NCBI GenBank assembly: GCA_920105625.2
Contig: OV050031.1
Location: 1-64,000 of the forward strand
Direction: 5' to 3'
From: Clusia tigrina
Taxonomy: Eukaryota > Arthropoda > Insecta > Diptera > Clusiidae
DNA: 64,000 nt
Part shown: positions 29,283 to 40,376 of the stretch, one piece after another
How positions within the stretch are numbered: position 1 is the stretch's first letter
Layout: the number at the start of each line of letters is the position of its first letter
Notes under the pieces: model-generated
Told to the model about the DNA's origin: nothing
Seen by the model: only the letters and a program-made list of their open reading frames with translations
Database searches by the model: none
Program-made: the position numbers and the translations under genes

Positions 29283-30776
29283 CTTTGTAGCCTTATTGTA
29301 ACGTAACTTGTGCTCCATTGTGTACTGTGGTGAGAAAATAGAAGGAAAATGGCGAAAAAATACGTGAAAATGGTAGGATAAGCGGCGGGGGAGAAAATCG
29401 AGTTACAAGGGGAGAAAAATAGCCGAAAAAATTGCAAGGAAAAAAAGCGTGAAAAAAGGCCGGCGACTAAAGGCGGAGAAAAAAGGCATGGAAAAAAAGG
29501 CGGCCAAAAAACGCGGTAAAAATGGCAATCAAAATGCGACAAAAAGCCCCTATATTTGTTAGGCAATTTTGGCGATTTTATGCGCAAATTTTGAGGTTTA
29601 TAGCGGTAGGCGCCAACTAGTTGGCATATAAATTTATTATTTTTAATCCACCTGGTTGTAAGCATACCTCAGCATCCTATTGTGCCTATAGAATAGTAGT
29701 TAGTGCAATTTAGTTTTATGAAATTTGGTATTGAAACGCGTTATCTAGTAGTGGGAAAATAAGTTATTGTTTAACGCCCTCTGGTTGTTAGCAATCTAAT
29801 TTCAATTTAATTAGTAATGCATATTAGAAGTTTATCTTAATGTATAATATTATTGTAAACGTTCTAATGGAAGTGAAAGTATAATATTAGTATATATAAA
29901 CGTATATAAATATTGTAAAACTATGTAAATTATTGCAAATTACTGTATTATTATAATATATATTAAGGCATTTTACTCTACATTGTTCATGCATAATAAA
30001 GTTATCATTAATTTTCTTTAACCCGACGTCATCCACAGAACAAGGATAATTTCCTCGTCATCATTGACAGCAGTAACGATTACCTCTCTCGAGGACGCCA
30101 TTAGCAGCAAAGCTACTCAGTGCTTATTGCCAGCTTCCTGGATTATCAGAGCAGCTTTATTCAACTATATTTAAACGAAATAGACAATATTTAGAGTTAA
30201 TTAAAAATTTTACAATTCTTTTATAAAATACGCACATTTCGTTTCAAGAATTAGCGTTTAGTTGGCGAACCGCCATCGCAAATTCGTTTTAAAGCAAGTG
30301 TACAAAAGCTTTCCATGGAGTTGCCGCAGCTGATATAACAATTCCAGCGGTGCCAAATACCACGTTTTCAACAAAGTCAAAATATTATAACGCAGAGGGC
30401 TTTGCTTTGCTTAGATCCAATATTCTTTTCGTTCCTCAATCATTTCTTTTTCCGTATATGACCTGCTTATGTGTTGCACATTGACGTATTTCAACAACGT
30501 TTGTTCTCCCGCACTTTGTCACATAACATAATCAATAATATTATTTTCATGTTTTCGTGAATTTATTTTTTTAGGCACGAGTATTACAATAGTGTTTTCT
30601 AACATTCGAGTTAAGTAGCATTCCTAACGCCTATTGCAATCGCGTGCATTAAAAAGGGATAACAATTTGCTACACAAAGGTTACAATAATTTTCGCAGCA
30701 ATTGAGACTAGCGACAATTTTTAATCCCAGGCTTGTAAAAATTTACAATTTCTACCATTGCTACCTAATATACACA
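29283..30776. repeat. dispersed repeat family, copy B
   Basis: Follows copy A in order: a start near TTTGTAGCCTTATTG, a GGCGGAGAAAAAAGGC purine-rich part, TTTATAGCGGTAGGCGCC, the GCAGCTTTATTCAACTATAT block, GAGTTGCCGCAG, TTCTCCCGCACTTTG, and the terminal block near TACCATTGCTACCTAATAT. The purine-rich section corresponds to the part of copy A next to the 13-bp minisatellite. Confidence 0.65.
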
Positions 30777-31110
30777 CTAGCGTCAAATTTTAAAAATAGG
30801 ATTGTAAAGATGTACAATATATACCATTGCTCCCCAATATCTCTAGCTCTGTCGTTTTTTTCGGATCTCGTTTTTTCTCTATCCTTTTTTTCGGACTCTT
30901 GATTTTTTCACTCTCTCCTTTTTTTCGCACCCTAGGTTTTTTCGGTGTCTATCTCGTTTTTCGTTTGCTCTTTCACAATATTCGCTCACTATCGGTTTTT
31001 TGCCTCTCGATTCGTTCTCTCTCGGTTTTTACCCTCTCTGTCTGTTTTTTCCGCTCTCATTTTTCCGCTAATTTTCAAACAAATTATAAAAAAGAGATGT
31101 AAACAAGTAC
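30777..31110. repeat. duplicated repeat terminus and pyrimidine-rich arm
   Basis: 30777-30842 repeats the terminal block of copy B (TAGCGTCAAATTTTAAAAAT, TACCATTGCTCCCCAATAT). It is followed by about 230 bp built from degenerate TTTTTTTCGGA and TTTTTCTCTCT motifs, resembling the pyrimidine-rich arm at 7590-7765. No coding sequence. Confidence 0.55.
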
Positions 31111-31707
31111 TGGATAAAAAAAAGTTAAAAGACATTGCAATCCACCAATGAAAGGCAAAATGAGGCGATGTTAACACAGTAGTTTTTTAATTAACTCCAA
31201 CGAATTGTTATACAATCATGAAATTGCATGGTCCAAAAAATCTGAATATGCAAATAATTTGCAAACTTGAAACATTTTAATTAACTCAAACAAATAAAGT
31301 TCGGTGGCAATGCCAATGGTACTTTTTTTCGTATCATTCAATATGTAAACTTCGTATGGGAAAAGATGAGCTTTATCGCAATGGTATTCCTTTTACTTAC
31401 TTAAGAGCAATAGATTCAACAACATAACGCCATGAAATTATGTACATATATGCAGATCAAAAAACTACCAACCGGTATTCGCGAACATTATTTTGTACGG
31501 CAATCTATTTAAATAAAATAAATTTAATTGGTTTACTTTTTTTATTTATAATATCATCATATGATAAATTTATCTCTTTATTATTCTTTTTTAATCGAAT
31601 AATAGAACTTATAACTTAAGATAAATATGTATATATATATTTTTTAAATTTTTTTAAATTATTAATTTTTGTTTAATATAATTATCGAATGTGGTTTTAT
31701 AATAAGT

Positions 31708-31797
<90 letters not shown>

Positions 31798-32240
31798 AAT
31801 TATAAATTTACTTTTATTTTGTTTTTTTTTTCATTGTCATTTTTGTAATAATTTATTTTATATTAACTGACAAGAAACTGAGCCTTATAATTACATACTT
31901 GCTACTGCTAGCATTAATTATTAATTATACATTAAATTAACACTAGGGATTACGTCTAATATAATTGTGTTAATAATTTCAGTTTTTATATGGTTGCTTT
32001 CTTTCCTTAATTTGTATGTAGATATAGTCCAAATACCGTCTATTAGTATATATCGGATAGTTGATATAGTCAAACACAGTTGTGTGTTTTAGCGTTGCAA
32101 TCAGGAGGAAGGAAGCAAGACTGCAAACAGTTGCATACTCGTTACAAATGCTTTGGTTGAGCATTTTGTTTAGCAACTTTTTAGTACTTAGTCCTGGTTT
32201 GCAAGATAATTCTTCTCATAACTTCGCTGAACATTGACAG
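31111..32240. other. AT-rich non-coding stretch
   Basis: Nothing recognisable except an (AT)n tract at 31708-31794 (87 bp). Short ORFs here have no family features. Confidence 0.6.
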
Positions 32241-32584
32241 TTATTTGCCGCACAAACCATTTGAAACAAAAGAAACAAATGAATTAGCAGAATACTTTGG
32301 GTTACGACAGTGAAATTCATTTATCGCCGCGGGAAGTTTATGAGACCTTTTAAATTCTACTTGCTTATGCTTGTTGAGCTCACACGTCTGACACAAAAAG
32401 TTTTGCACTTTTGAGGTTTTATCACTGGTTCTCACCTTCTTTCTTTATGTATAGTTTGATTGAAGCAAGCAAAGGTATGAGAATTGTCGTCATAGAAACT
32501 GCATCTCATTTGTTTACTACATGACGAGACAATTAAATCTGAATTCAACTATGAATACGAAAACTCTTATATACAAAGCAGAAT

Positions 32585-32794
32585 TTATTGTTTTTTTCCA
32601 GAAAGATAAGGGCGCCACTGTGAGATGACATCGTCACATTCAATAAACTCATAATAGTTTGGATTTACTTTAATTTGTCTTGGTAAGAATTTTCCAACCC
32701 GGTGTTTGATTGCTCTCATCCTGCTGTTACTCAATGTATAATTGCTTGGACATGTTTCTTTGCTTATAGAGTTTGTTGTATAGCCATAGAACAA
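32585..32794 (-). CDS. possible orphan 3' exon of an unidentified gene
   Basis: The last 45 or so codons read as ordinary soluble protein (VGKFLPRQIKVNPNYY, then ISQWRPYLSGKKQ) and stop at 32585, with AATAAA overlapping the stop. The upstream part of the ORF is poorer in quality and no upstream exon was found. A second protein-like remnant lies at 32241-32435 (minus strand, with a CQTCELNKHKQ stretch recalling a retroelement zinc-binding region). I do not recognise the family. It may be a chance ORF or a pseudogene piece. Confidence 0.2.
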   Translation of the reverse strand: MFYGYTTNSISKETCPSNYTLSNSRMRAIKHRVGKFLPRQIKVNPNYYEFIECDDVISQWRPYLSGKKQ

Positions 32795-33024
32795 AATTCA
32801 AGTTCAAATGTGGTTGACTTCCATTTTCCAAATATATTACCATTTATAGTATATTTTCAAATGCTACTTTACTTTGCGTTGCTAATGCGCATTAACAAAT
32901 GGCGATAGCTCATTCAAAAAAAATTTGAAAAAATATTAAATAAGATTAAAAAACAAATATCTTAAAATAATGTGTACATATTACCAAATTAAAAATTAAT
33001 ATAGTACATGGCAGTATTATCTAA

Positions 33025-33537
33025 CCCTACGTCTCCACGAGCAATTTTTGATGGCATGCCATTGGCAATTTCAAGCAAATTGCCAATGGAGACTACAAAT
33101 TGCTTCAAGTTGGCAATTTATGTAATGAAATATTTTATGCCATAAATTGCCAACGTGCTGTGTTGCAATCAGTTGTCATTTTGTTTGTTTGACAGCCGTT
33201 TTTCATTTTTTCGTGACGCTCATAGTGGCAGCATCGTCGAACATTTCAGTTTTACGGCGTCTATTAAATTAATTTAAACGCTAAAATGTATGAAGACTGC
33301 ATTTGCATTATTTGTAAAAAAGGATTCACCCAGAATTTCGGTTTCCTTCTTCTTTCTTCTTCATCGTATAAATTTAAAAATTTTTCAAGCGCAGGCACAG
33401 CGAACTAGATTGCTTGACCACATTTTCAAAATGACGATGGCATAACATCGCAATGCCCATCATTAAAATATTGCCAACCATTGCAATCAAATTTGACAGA
33501 TGTTATGCCATCAAAAATTGCCCGTGGAGACGTGGGG
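33025..33537. mobile_element. 513-bp MITE with TAA target duplications (PIF/Harbinger-like)
   Basis: The left end CCCTACGTCTCCACGAGCAA and right end TTGCCCGTGGAGACGTGGGG are inverted copies. Similarity continues inward (TTTTTGATGGCAT, then ATGCCATCAAAAATT). TAA flanks both ends (33022-33024 and 33538-33540). Three-base TWA duplications are typical of the PIF/Harbinger superfamily. No transposase is encoded. A second copy in the opposite orientation is at about 60205-60665. Confidence 0.85.
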
Positions 33538-35524
33538 TAAGTGTTTCGAAAGAGCTGAAAGTTAATTTCGTTGATAAAGTATATTTAAATATGAACAGAG
33601 AGAGAGAGAGAGAGAGAGAGACATAAGAATCAGTTTCAGTTGCTTTGTTGAACAATTGGCAAAGCAAACAGTTTGCTGCCACATTAAATACAAACTGTGT
33701 TTAGCAATAACCAATTGTATATGTACGATCGAAATTTAAAATACTCATTTATAAATTGTGACAAACATGCAGAGCACGCATGCAAGTTTTGTGAAGCTTT
33801 CTTATGTTAGCGTTAACAATTATGCCTCATATTTTTGAACATCTGTGTATTTTGTTACTCTTAAATTCTAATACAAGTAGTTGAAATTGAAGAGATGCAA
33901 ATAACAGAAAAGTGTTACATATTCTTTAACGGGTATTACATTTGGTTTATCTATTGAAAAACACACAATTATCATAAAACTCGATTTAAACGACATTCCT
34001 AAATTTATAAAGAAATGGATAAAATTGCAGTTTTTAACTAAAACACAAACTCTGCGCTAATCAGTGTGTAAATTCTCAACATTATGCAACAACCGCAATT
34101 GGAACGTTAACGCCACGATGAAGCACGCAAGATTTGTAATTGCGTTCAAAATTTAATAACTTATTCCTACTTTTTGAACAACTTTTACTATTAAAGTGGC
34201 CAGTCAAGTGGTAATGCAATTAAATGGCCATATATTTGCTACAATAAAGCAACTGAATACATGAGTAGTTGGATACTTGCTATACCGAAATTGTAAAATA
34301 TGTAATTTTTGTAAATTAACGAGTGGTACCAATCACATCTATACATATAACAAATCAGTCACATGAGACGATTTGTGAAATTTTAAGCTTTCAGTTTGTA
34401 AGTAAAGTTCTTTCTATTTGTTATCCCAACTTTTTTAATATTATGCTTATTTATGTGTTGAAAAAAAACTATTTTTCAGAAATCAGTAACAGTTTAAAAT
34501 ATTGATGTTTTTTATTATTCTATTGCTTTCACAATAATCATATATTCAGTTTAACATTTACATTGAAATCAAGAGTATTTTAAATTAAGACAAAATAAAA
34601 CAGTATTAAAAGCTATGAAATTTCATATGGTAGCAACATTCATTGACAGTGCCAGACAGATACAAAATTTTAATAATAATTTTTAAAATTTGTGTTATTT
34701 TATTACACTTAAGTAAACGTTTGTTTGTAGTGCCGTTTTTAATAAACAAAAACTTACTGATTGTTTTTAGTTAGAAATATAAACGACACAAATGAGAACT
34801 TTCGTTGTATAATTTGCAATTTGCATGAAACAATGTTTATGAACGTTCAATAATTACACTTAGCGCAGTATGTGGATTCGATAAAAAATAATTCATTTAT
34901 ACTATCTGACTAAACGAAATTTTACTTTTTTTAATCTATTTAATATGAATGTGTTTGTTGCATTTTTTTGGATTGTTATTAAATTTCTCTTAGTGTATAT
35001 AATTAATTTATTCTTAATGCTTATTTAGTTAGCATAAACTTTAAGAACACATGATAATTGCTGTGTTATTATTTTTAAGTTTTTTGGGCTTATTAAAATA
35101 AATTTTTTTGTTTTATTTTTGATGAAATAAATTTTAAAAAATTTTTTTCAAATTAAGGAATCAAAAATAAAAATTTCCATATCAGTTAGGGAAAACTTTC
35201 TAAGTTTTTTGTTGGACAGACTACTTTGACTTTTTTTTTGTGTTCAAAGTTCATCAATCACTACGCTCATCAAATAACTAAACTGTATAATATACTACTT
35301 ATTTCTCATATTTCGTTATATAAATAGAGATTAGATAAACGACTTGTTTTTTGTATTTGTATGCTTTTTACTTTTTAAATATGTATGCAACAGCGCTGTT
35401 TCAAGTTTTAATACAATATTTTAAATTCAAACTAAAAAATTGATATCGCATATAATAATATTGTTTACCATATTTATAGTATCGCAAAATAATTAAACAT
35501 AATCCTATAAACCATAAGAAAATA

Positions 35525-35529
<5 letters not shown>
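33538..35529. other. AT-rich non-coding stretch with a (GA)n tract
   Basis: A short (GA)n microsatellite lies at about 33596-33621. The rest is AT-rich DNA with no supported gene, repeat or RNA. Part of the right end could be the 3' flank of the gawky exon on the minus strand. Confidence 0.6.

Positions 35530-35613
<84 letters not shown>
35530..35613. repeat. (AT)n microsatellite
   Basis: About 84 bp of AT dinucleotide, grading into ACATATACATACATAC repeats. It lies about 160 bp past the gawky stop codon, probably in the 3'-untranslated region. Confidence 0.97.
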
Positions 35614-35614
<1 letters not shown>

Positions 35615-35774
35615 GCACATATACATATATAAATACATATACATACATACATACATATATAACATCTAAGTCCATTTGTCTCAGTCAAACTACTTTATAC
35701 TTCGTAACTTTATCCACACATTAAACTTCATAACGACATATTGGTTAAAGAAAAAGTAAATTGTTTTAAAATAT

Positions 35775-36431
35775 TTAGTCATCCACAATGGAACAAACAA
35801 ATTTGGAAATGTAATCAAAGTCAGCTTCTCTACCAGTAGGAGGTCTGGATTGATTTTGTTGGTTCTGATTTTGACGCCAGTTGTTGCCACCTGTGTTGGA
35901 ATTGGCGTTTCCACTCGTGACATTGTTGCCGCCGGCACTATTGTTACCACCGTTATTACTGCCATTTGCACTGCAATTTCCAGTTGGCACTTGGCACTGC
36001 ATATTATTGCCGCTGTTAACCCCACTGGGAGCGCCATTCGCATTGCTGTTGCTGGCACTATTTAGAACAGCACCACCCCCGCCATTATTACTGCCGTTTC
36101 CACTATTGCCATTTACAGAAATGCCTCCGGAGCAGCTAACCACGGCATTTCCACAACCATTACCACTATTATTTCCACTTGTACCAGGTATGTTAGCTTG
36201 ATTTGTTGTTTGTGGCAAGTGCTGCAAAATATTTTGGACTTCATTATCATTTGGCGATTCGGCACATATTGTCGTGTTACCCAGAACACAATTATTTAAT
36301 GTCATTTGTGCTTTGCTAGCTTCCTCACGAGTAGCATATTTACATAAGGCAATTCCTTGGTTTAAATACAAATGAAAGGTGATAAGTGGACCATGCTGTA
36401 TGCACAAGGTACGTAATGTTGAGCCATCAAT
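35775..36431 (-). CDS. gw: gawky (GW182/TNRC6) terminal coding exon: end of RRM and C-terminal tail
   Basis: A 657-nt exon opens directly after a TTTTAG acceptor with [15 protein letters not shown] and continues [17 protein letters not shown], the RNA-recognition-motif-like fold of GW182 proteins. It then runs through a long Asn/Gly/Ser-rich tail to the ending [12 protein letters not shown], which matches gawky C-termini. GW182 binds Argonaute and recruits CCR4-NOT and PAN deadenylases in miRNA silencing; this part belongs to the C-terminal silencing region. The frame is intact with a normal stop. The start is an intron border, so this is not a retrocopy. The preceding exon is not in the next 2.2 kb on the minus strand; beyond that lies a retrotransposon and the belle gene. 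It is either the end of a gene with a very long, transposon-filled intron or an isolated fragment. Confidence 0.88.
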   Translation of the reverse strand: MDGSTLRTLCIQHGPLITFHLYLNQGIALCKYATREEASKAQMTLNNCVLGNTTICAESPNDNEVQNILQHLPQTTNQANIPGTSGNNSGNGCGNAVVSCSGGISVNGNSGNGSNNGGGGAVLNSASNSNANGAPSGVNSGNNMQCQVPTGNCSANGSNNGGNNSAGGNNVTSGNANSNTGGNNWRQNQNQQNQSRPPTGREADFDYISKFVCSIVDD

Positions 36432-38023
36432 CTAAAACAAGCATTAATAATTATAATGGTGCAATATTATTTAAGTACGATCATTAAAATAACATCAAAA
36501 TCCTGGACAAGGTGACTTGCTGTCAACATTACACGAACTACGACTTTGTATAAAAAACTGAAGTATTATAAGGCACACCATTTCGCTTTAAGAGAATTTA
36601 AATTTTCTAAGTGCACAAATTCACAGAAACAGAAACACTTCTTTTAGCAGCAACCACTTTACTTTCTCAAAAGAAAATGATATGAAAATATTTTTGGTTA
36701 ACATACGTAGTTCAGAAGCCGCAGAAAGATCAAAGGATAGAACAACTGTATATACATATAAACAATATACACAAATTGTTGTTGATTGTATTAAACAGAA
36801 CTAAAATTTGAATTGAAACTGGTGTTGTAATATTTCTTTTTAACTTCATAAGAGAGAGTGTTTTATTTTCTAAACCGTATGTATTTGCTCTCTCTTCTTT
36901 TTATAGATTGATGCATGAACTGAAGTTCGTATATAAAAGCATTTTACTATCATTATTAGAGGAAATAAATTTAATATAATCTTATTTACTAATTAATATT
37001 CATTTTAATAATATATATATGAATATAAATATATTACAGTTTTTGGCTTTATGTTCATATCAATTTTAAATTTTGGCATATGGTATATTATAATTTCTAC
37101 TAAATATGGGTGACATATATTATTGTCAAGATGCTCCTCAATTTGAACCAGCGTACTTGCCATAGCAGCAACATATAGTAGGTACAGTGCTCATATTGCC
37201 AAGAATAAATGCCAACGGAATCTTATTGCACATTACTCAGAATATGTGAGGTAAAGAGCTTAAGGCGCTTTTCAAACATCAGCTGAATGTAATTGGAATA
37301 AATTAGATTCCAATATAAAATAATGCAACAACTTCGGCGGAATCCACCAATGAACCTGCCAATACTTCTACTATTTACCAACGCAGAAATTTAACCTTTG
37401 TGGGACTGGATCGGAAATTAAAATTTGACCAAAACCGACGAGAAAGTAGCCACGTATGTTATGTATCTAGCCAAAAAGAATTCTCTCCAATCAACTTTAA
37501 ATTAGAGACAAAGAATGAGTCACTAAAGCAGGTCTTAATTTCCTTTTATCGACCGAGAAGCATTGCGGTCACCACCCAAAATATTCTGGATGATAAAATT
37601 ATCATTATTTAAATCAGAATATCAATTCGGGTATCGACAGCAGCACGGCACAAAAGAACAGATGCTCCCGTATAAGAACTGACATTAGAATAGCTTTCGA
37701 GCAGAAGAAATACTACTTAGCGACATTTCTAAACATTGCACAATCCTTTGATCATTTTTGGCATGAGGAATTTTTGCACAACATTTAAAAGCGCCTACTC
37801 TAAAATACACACAAAGTGCTGGAGTCTCATTTAGCGAATCGTAAATATAAAGTAAAATACATTTACATCGCTCGAATTTGAAATCGAAATCTAAACTTGA
37901 AATCACATTAAAGCGAAAATAACTCATATGAACTTGGAAGCCAACTCTCCCAATTGGTTAATCTAATTAAAATGAAAGCCGAGCTTAGAATACAAAGTTC
38001 TTATATGTCATATGAAGTGGAAC
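36432..38023. other. intron or intergenic DNA upstream of the gawky exon
   Basis: AT-rich, with no recognisable upstream gawky exon. A slightly less AT-rich stretch at 37300-37620 includes a 70-codon ORF (37400-37612) with no family features. Confidence 0.55.
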
Positions 38024-38486
38024 TGTAGTGAAATGTGAGAACGTCAAACATGGAACTTATCCAGAGCACGCTCTCTCTAAGTACTTAAGAGCAATTACCG
38101 GAACACCAAGGTTCGCCAAAAATAATAACAAACACTAAATTCTACACATACAAACATGAATCGTCTAGAAAGATATCCAAATCTATTTCGAAGAACTCTA
38201 CTGTAGTGCATGTGCACTATTGCGCACAAACGTAGTGTAGCACAAAGACTACCTACGCAAACTACACATCCAAACCATACCGATACATAAGACACACCAA
38301 TCCGCTGCACTGCAACACTATGACACTTGACATGTGCAGTGTAATTAGAATCCTGGCGAGCGGTCATTGGTGAATTGGTTTGTTTTACATTTGAGTGGAA
38401 TTTGAGTTAGACTTAAGCGAAAGGGATTAGAAATAAACAATTAAATTAATCGAGATTTTTTATCGAGTTTGTAACTCAAATAAACC

Positions 38487-38522
38487 ATATAAAAACCCTG
38501 CTCGGGAATTAAACTAATCAGT
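38487..38522 (+). promoter_or_regulatory. LTR core promoter: TATA box and arthropod initiator
   Basis: ATATAAAAA at 38487-38495 is followed about 31 bp later by TCAGT at 38518-38522. This is standard spacing for a TATA box and an arthropod initiator. Its place inside the putative LTR fits a retrotransposon promoter. Confidence 0.6.
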
Positions 38523-38663
38523 TTCCAACTGGCAACTCAAACATTTGCATTTTTATTGCATTCAGCCTTTCTTCGGCTCACTGTTAGAATTGCTCAATGG
38601 CGTTTTGCCGAGTAACACTGAATTATGTACGTATTTGATATTTTCAATATATGTATGTATATA

Positions 38664-39611
38664 CGAGGTGTGATCAAAAGATAACCGTTATTTTCATCTT
38701 TTCGTGAGTTACGTATGTTCGATGTTCGCATTTTTTTTTTTTTATGTTGGTACACATGTCTGCTATATATGTTGGCAATACCAACCATTTTGGATTGTCA
38801 GTTTGTTTTTGACAGATAAAAAGGTTAGTCGTGTTTTGGTGTGCTTTTCGATTTTGTACTATTCGAAAAAAATGGATCAAAGAAACAATTCAGTTTTGTG
38901 TAAAAAATGAAATTAAATGCGCAAGGACATTTGAAATGTTGACTGTGGCTTTTGGCGAGTCTACTATGAGCAGAACACAAGTTCAATTGTGGTATAACCG
39001 GTTTAAGGAAGGCCGAGAAGATGTCAATGACGATGCTCGTCCTGGTCGCCCGAGCACGTCAACAACCGATGAAAACATTGACGCAGTGAAGAAAATGATT
39101 TTGGATAATCGTCGAATCACTATCAGAGAGGTTGATGATGATGTTAGCATATCGTTCGGCTCATGCCAAGCAATTTTTACGGATGTTTTAGGCATGAAAC
39201 GTGCGGCAGCGAAGATTGTTCCAAAATTGCTAGATTTTGAGCAAAAACAACGTCGCATGGACACCGCTCAGGAGCTGTTTTTGGCCAAAAACAAAACCGT
39301 TATCATGCCTCAACCACCGTATTCACCGGACTTGGCCCCCGCTGACTTTTTCCTCTTTCCAAAACTGAAGACACCGATGAAAGGAAAGCGTTTTGCTACG
39401 ATTGAGGAGATAAAAGAAAAATCGAAACAGGAGCTGTTGGCGATACCAAAAAAAGCGTTTCAGAAGTGTTTCGAGGATTGGAAAAAACGCTGGCATAAGT
39501 GTATTATATCTGAGGCGAATTACTTTGAAGGGCACAAAATAGTTGTTGATGAATAAATAAATACTTTATTTTTTGATCACACAATAACGGTTATTTTTTG
39601 ATCACACCTCG
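38664..39611 (+). mobile_element. internally deleted mariner element
   Basis: Terminal inverted repeats begin CGAGGTGTGATCAAAAGATA on the left and end ATTTTTTGATCACACCTCG on the right. The element is flanked by TA, the duplicated target. At 948 bp it is about 350 bp shorter than a full mariner. It is inserted in the LTR of the retrotransposon, so it is the younger insertion. The near-perfect ends mean it could still be moved by transposase supplied from elsewhere. Confidence 0.95.
38872..39556 (+). pseudogene. mariner transposase pseudogene lacking the catalytic core
   Basis: The N-terminal DNA-binding part is present (TFEMLTVAFGESTMSRTQ, WYNRFKEGREDV, then the linker GRPSTS). The text then jumps from RRMDTAQELF to LAKNKTVIMPQPPYSPDLAP. 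About 125 residues are missing, including the GDES and HDNA regions that carry the first two catalytic Asp residues; only the third, in PDLAPADFF, remains. The likely native ATG at 38872 is out of frame with the body and meets a stop after 12 codons, so there is also an N-terminal frameshift. No active enzyme is possible. Confidence 0.93.
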
Positions 39612-39641
39612 TATAATTCTCGCACACATATACGTGCATCA

Positions 39642-39655
39642 CATGGCGATCCTGC
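39642..39655 (+). promoter_or_regulatory. putative tRNA primer-binding site of the LTR element
   Basis: TGGCGATCCTGCCA directly follows the inferred LTR end CATCACA. It starts with the TGG expected from a tRNA CCA end and resembles the tRNA-Arg site of mdg1/412-type elements. It supports the placement of the LTR boundary. Confidence 0.5.
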
Positions 39656-39713
39656 CAAACTCGTTCCTGCAGATTTTCTGAAATACTTTTGAATTTTGCC
39701 GAATTGAGATTTG

Positions 39714-40031
39714 ATGTCAACCGTAGAAGAAGCGATTGCGGCCTTACCAGCGGCTGGTCCAAAACCGTTAACAATCCAGGAGTACCGCGAACGGATAAAA
39801 CGCGGAGAGGAAGAGAAGCTGACGAAAATTCCGAAAGTTGCAGTACCACGAACGAAGCGTCAGAGAGGTGGCAGACAGGTCTACCTAAGAAAGCAGCACG
39901 CTCACCTGTTATCATTAGTGAACGACACACTAAGACTCCCGACTTGGGACGAGGCCACCCAATTGTCAATGAAGATAAATGACATAGAACAGGAACAGCA
40001 AAGACGCGGCTGGACAAAACAAAAGCAGTAA
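39714..40031 (+). CDS. small upstream ORF of the LTR retrotransposon (ORF A)
   Basis: Encodes about 105 residues starting MSTVEEAIAALPAAGPKP, with a basic middle (RTKRQRGGRQVYLRKQ) and a WDEATQLSMK segment. Composition is clearly protein-like and the frame is intact although the rest of the element is decayed. It lies between the primer-binding site and gag, where mdg1-like elements carry small ORFs. Function is unknown to me. Its stop overlaps the next start as TAATG, which would suit translational reinitiation. Confidence 0.6.
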   Translation: MSTVEEAIAALPAAGPKPLTIQEYRERIKRGEEEKLTKIPKVAVPRTKRQRGGRQVYLRKQHAHLLSLVNDTLRLPTWDEATQLSMKINDIEQEQQRRGWTKQKQ

Positions 40032-40210
40032 TGGGGTCCCCTCAGTCGAAAGAGACCACGGTAATTACGGAGAATTTCGCGAATACCAATAACAATAACT
40101 TTACTACAACGGGAATTCTGACCGGAGCAGCATCAACGATAGCGATTATAATATTAATACTATATACATTTTTCAAACTCAACAACTATTTTAAGCAATA
40201 CGTACCATAA
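40031..40210 (+). CDS. small membrane-protein ORF of the LTR retrotransposon (ORF B)
   Basis: 59 residues: MGSPQSKETT start, an Asn-rich stretch, then one hydrophobic segment (STIAIIILILYTFF) and a short basic end. The second-position Gly with nearby Ser/Lys resembles an N-myristoylation context, and the hydrophobic run could be a transmembrane helix. The start overlaps the previous stop by one base. It is not an envelope protein; it is far too small. Confidence 0.5.
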   Translation: MGSPQSKETTVITENFANTNNNNFTTTGILTGAASTIAIIILILYTFFKLNNYFKQYVP

Positions 40211-40376
40211 GTGCGTAAATAAGGTAAATAATGTTTAAAATTTAGTTAAAAAAAAGAAAAAAAAATTACTTAAAATGTTTATATTGATAAATACTTTAAA
40301 ATTTTAATAATAAATAATGTATAAGATTTAGTAATATTAAAAATGTTTTACAAATAAAATCCGATTATAAACACAT
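40211..40376. other. untranslated spacer of the LTR element
   Basis: AT-rich spacer between the small ORF and gag, with several near-repeats of AAATAATGTATAAGATTTAG type. Nothing else is seen. Confidence 0.4.

Noticed and set aside
39577..40017. 146-codon minus-strand ORF
   Set aside because: Shadow of the retrotransposon small ORF on the plus strand.
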